From positions 868,001-932,000 of the forward strand of contig NZ_JAKFFT010000004.1 of the NCBI RefSeq assembly GCF_021502655.1: 64,000 nucleotides of DNA, given 5' to 3'. This document shows, piece by piece, positions 61,967 to 64,000 of the stretch (position 1 is the stretch's first letter; every line of letters begins with the position of its first letter). Both the position numbers and the translations under genes were made by a program. The DNA comes from Dyadobacter sp. CY347. GTDB taxonomy: Bacteria > Bacteroidota > Bacteroidia > Cytophagales > Spirosomataceae. The notes below the pieces were generated by a model, which did not search any database, had not been told where the DNA came from, and worked only from the letters and a program-made list of their open reading frames with translations.

Positions 61967-62809
61967 TTACTTTGACAATGCCGCAAAGTCCTCATCAGAC
62001 AAAGTAATATTCGCTGCGCCCATGTTTTCTTTCAAATGTTCCAGCGAGCTTGTTCCTGGAATGAGCAGGATGTGTGGTGCGCGTTTCAGGAGCCAGGCCA
62101 GTGCAATTTGTGAGGTTGTTGCATTATGCTTTTTAGCGATCTCGGCGATTTTAGCTTGCAGCTTATCCGGGCCGGAAGCCAATGGATACCAGGGGATGAA
62201 TGCCATTCCTTGTTGTTCTGTGTAATCCACCACTTCTTCCCATTTCCTGTCGCCCAGGTTGTAAAGGTTTTGGACAGAAACAATTTCAACAACCTTTTGC
62301 GCGCGTTCGATTTGCTTTACATCCACTTCTGAAAGTCCCACAAAACGTATTTTTCCCGCATTAACCGCTTCTACAACAGGAGCTAATGTTTCTTCAATGG
62401 GAAATTTCGGATCAAAGCGGTGCAATTGCCAAAGATCGATTTTCTCTTTTTTCAGGCGTTTTAAGCTTCCGTCAATGGCCTCGCGGATATGTTTTGGATC
62501 ACCGTTAGTAACCCATTGATTGGGCCCGGTTCGGTCGAACCCGCCTTTTGTGGCGATCAGCAGGTCCAGCGGATATGGGCTCAATGCGTCTGCAATCAGC
62601 ACTTCGTTGGTGTGCGGGCCGTACGAATCGGCCGTGTCGATGAAGTTTACGCCTGCTGCAACAGCAGCTTGCAATACTTTCTTGCCATTTTCCCGGTCAG
62701 CGACCTCGCCCCAAACGCCTTTGCCTGTTAGCTGCATGCCGCCATAACCCAGTCTTTTTATTTCAATTTGCCCACCAACCTTAAATGTGTCCGTGTTTTG
62801 CGTGCTCAT
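61967..62809 (-). CDS. Aldo/keto reductase
   Basis: A 280-aa AKR-superfamily NADPH-dependent reductase, unlike the one at 23845 in length and motifs. Catalytic tetrad: Asp and Tyr in NFIDTADSYGPHTNE, Lys in LIATKGGFDR and His in LWQLHRFDP. The C-terminal LLIPGTSSLEHLKENMGA binds the cofactor phosphate. It resembles the YajO/AKR13-like bacterial group that reduce small aldehydes, but the substrate is undetermined. It converges with higBA with 11 nt between the stops. Confidence 0.93.
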   Translation of the reverse strand: MSTQNTDTFKVGGQIEIKRLGYGGMQLTGKGVWGEVADRENGKKVLQAAVAAGVNFIDTADSYGPHTNEVLIADALSPYPLDLLIATKGGFDRTGPNQWVTNGDPKHIREAIDGSLKRLKKEKIDLWQLHRFDPKFPIEETLAPVVEAVNAGKIRFVGLSEVDVKQIERAQKVVEIVSVQNLYNLGDRKWEEVVDYTEQQGMAFIPWYPLASGPDKLQAKIAEIAKKHNATTSQIALAWLLKRAPHILLIPGTSSLEHLKENMGAANITLSDEDFAALSK

Positions 62810-62934
62810 AATTCATTTGTTAAAGTGTATGGAACATTAACCCGACGGATTAAGATTTGATTCGTCCCGCGGTTCAAGTTCACGTTTAATTCATATTGCC
62901 AGCCACAAATGTCAGGCCAGCGCAGGATTTGGCA

Positions 62935-62942
62935 TAGTTTTG
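62935..62942 (+). promoter_or_regulatory. Bacteroidota -7 box TAGTTTTG upstream of a small gene
   Basis: An exact TAnnTTTG match 32 nt upstream of ATG 62975. The -33 position is weak. Confidence 0.5.
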
Positions 62943-62974
62943 TACCTGAATTTGAAAACAACAATTGATAAAAA

Positions 62975-63217
62975 ATGGAAACGACAGTTTATGAAGATCA
63001 GGCGAAGGCGCTGATTGCAGATATGAAGCAACTTATTGAAACAAAAGGCATTGCTGATGGAAATGCTTTGGCGGAAGCCGGTTTGAGCAGGGAAAGGGCA
63101 GACAAAATATTTAGCGGACAAGAACTTCCCAGCTTATCAGAATTCCTGGCGCTCTGCCAGATTTCAGGAATATCATTTCAATTGCCAACGGTCGAAACGC
63201 CTAATACGCCCATGTAA
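62975..63217 (+). CDS. Small HTH-like protein, function unknown
   Basis: An 80-aa protein I do not recognise by name. It is mainly helical. Residues about 8-70 (ALIADMKQLIETKGI, GNALAEAGLSRERADKIFSG, LPSLSEFLALCQISGIS) look like a shortened XRE/lambda-repressor-type helix-turn-helix, with SLSEFLALCQISGIS matching the end of that fold. A single-gene unit with its own -7 box, it ends 7 nt from the convergent topoisomerase gene. It may be a small regulator. Without homologues this remains a guess, though codon use and the promoter make it a probable real gene. Confidence 0.65.
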   Translation: METTVYEDQAKALIADMKQLIETKGIADGNALAEAGLSRERADKIFSGQELPSLSEFLALCQISGISFQLPTVETPNTPM

Positions 63218-63223
63218 ATGGGT

Positions 63224-64000
63224 TTAACCGACCTCGAAATTGAAATCACCGTTCATAACAAGTCTGGCGTCGGTGGTTTCGGGATTGCCGGGAATCTGCA
63301 ATCCCTTTATTTTGGCCGTTTTCCCTTTACTTAACAGGTCGAAAACGTGTTTGTCGGTGAGTTGTTTGCCCAAAAATTCAAACGGGATTTTAAAGCCGCA
63401 TGCGCTGAAATTGGAACAGCCGTAAGCGGTTTTTCCTTTTTTTAGTAATTGCTGTTTGCATTTCGGGCAGGTAAGCAATTCAATGTTGATTTCCTCTTTT
63501 GGCTCCCTGGGTTTAGCCGGCTTCTTTTCCTTTTCTTCTTTAACGACTTCCACCCGAGCTTCTTCCGCAATGCTGATGGCACGTCCGCGGTTATTCTTCA
63601 CTTCATGCGTCAAATCAACGACCATTTGGATCAGCTCTTGCTTGAATGTTTCCATCGAATAATCGCCCTTCTCGATCAGCCGCAGTTTTCTTTCCCAGTT
63701 GCCCGTCAGCTCGGCGCTTTTAAGCAGCTCGTTCTGGATTGTGTCGATGAGGTCCATCCCGGTTTGGGTGGCGAAAATGTTCTTCTTTTTCTTTTCAATA
63801 TAACGCCTTTTAAAAAGCGTTTCTATAATGTTTGCGCGTGTTGAAGGCCTTCCTATGCCATTATCTTTCAGCAATTCGCGCATTTCTTCATCCTCAACCT
63901 GCTTTCCGGCCGTTTCCATGGCTCTTAACAACGTTGCTTCCGTATAAGCTTTCGGCGGCGTCGTTTTTCCCTGGTGCACGCGTGGCTCGTGCGGCCCTTT
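63224..64000 (-). CDS. topB: DNA topoisomerase III (type IA), C-terminal part, gene continues past the right edge
   Basis: The frame is open to base 64000, so only the last about 258 residues are seen. They include PPKAYTEATLLRAME, LLKDNGIGRPSTRANIIETL, KKNIFATQTGMDLIDTI and AELTGNWERKLRLIEKG, all from the type IA topoisomerase core as found in TopB-type enzymes. A Lys/Glu-rich linker leads to a zinc-ribbon-like segment, CPKCKQQLLKKGKTAYGCSNFSACGF (C-x2-C...C-x5-C), and a short C-terminal domain. The catalytic Tyr lies outside the window. Its role is single-strand passage, decatenation and support of recombination. Confidence 0.9.
   Translation of the reverse strand, partial: KGPHEPRVHQGKTTPPKAYTEATLLRAMETAGKQVEDEEMRELLKDNGIGRPSTRANIIETLFKRRYIEKKKKNIFATQTGMDLIDTIQNELLKSAELTGNWERKLRLIEKGDYSMETFKQELIQMVVDLTHEVKNNRGRAISIAEEARVEVVKEEKEKKPAKPREPKEEINIELLTCPKCKQQLLKKGKTAYGCSNFSACGFKIPFEFLGKQLTDKHVFDLLSKGKTAKIKGLQIPGNPETTDARLVMNGDFNFEVG

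Noticed and set aside
1..64000. tRNA, rRNA, prophage, insertion sequence or integrative element
   Set aside because: I saw no transposase, integrase, structural phage gene, RNA-gene sequence or flanking direct repeat. Reading by eye could miss a tRNA, and a tRNA scan would settle that.

Overview
The window is chromosomal DNA of a Bacteroidota bacterium, most likely a Cytophagales member close to Dyadobacter/Spirosomaceae. The lineage call is inference from content: genes without Shine-Dalgarno sequences; at least fifteen upstream regions carrying the Bacteroidota primary-sigma motif TAnnTTTG, several with a TTG-type -33 box 19-20 nt upstream; type IX secretion (T9SS) C-terminal sorting domains; an archaeal/eukaryal-type ProRS of 491 aa; families largely confined to Bacteroidota (DUF1599, DUF3822, BT_3928-like protein, WcaF-type acetyltransferase); and a GMC oxidoreductase paired with a gluconate-dehydrogenase subunit 3. 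No rRNA, tRNA, IS element, prophage or CRISPR array was seen, and no gene-free stretch exceeds about 300 bases.

Layout. 1-2642: end of an AlbA_2/Schlafen-like protein, an FKBP isomerase and proS. 2824-5769: a Gly/Tyr-rich lipoprotein and a FadL/OmpP1-like porin. 5842-8027 (minus): aroK, a DoxX/MauE-like membrane protein and DUF1599, divergent from folP-cdaA (c-di-AMP synthase), then rpsT, a secreted beta-propeller and an ABC-F ATPase. 13449-15852: Tat-exported GMC oxidoreductase complex. 15977-23780: tRNA t6A synthesis (Sua5/TsaC), a RecD/Pif1-like helicase, CBS and NUDIX proteins, DUF3822-coaD, a second NUDIX protein, a CNNM/HlyC transporter and pyrE. 23845-29848: aldo/keto reductase, ppk1, a TetR regulator, serine acetyltransferase and a lipoprotein hydrolase. 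30038-36792: T9SS protein, exported isoaspartyl peptidase, GH2 glycosidase, a REP-like repeat cluster and maeB.

36887-43827 (minus) is a surface-polysaccharide locus: WecA/TagO-like initiating transferase, two GT2 and two GT4 glycosyltransferases, a WcaF-like acetyltransferase and an SGNH-like membrane-anchored protein. It is followed by a VOC protein with an amidohydrolase, a soluble hybrid histidine kinase of 1173 aa (five PAS, two receivers), an SDR, an NDH-2/CorA operon, an FN3-T9SS protein with a GH18 chitinase, a SWIM-SNF2 helicase, rpiB with a DUF481 protein, a Gfo/Idh/MocA oxidoreductase, a higBA toxin-antitoxin operon with a clear palindromic operator, a second aldo/keto reductase, a small HTH-like protein and the end of topoisomerase III.

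Most of the window is ordinary housekeeping and carbohydrate metabolism. The most noteworthy signals are an ABC-F protein whose two composite ATP sites appear asymmetric (one canonical, one degenerate), a 40-nt-period REP-like cluster ending in a long inverted repeat, a higBA promoter buried in its operator and so close to the start codon that the toxin mRNA may be leaderless, and a GMC oxidoreductase with a four-Cys cluster that is probably exported by hitch-hiking on its partner's Tat signal. I did not find convincing evidence of a wholly undescribed multi-gene system.
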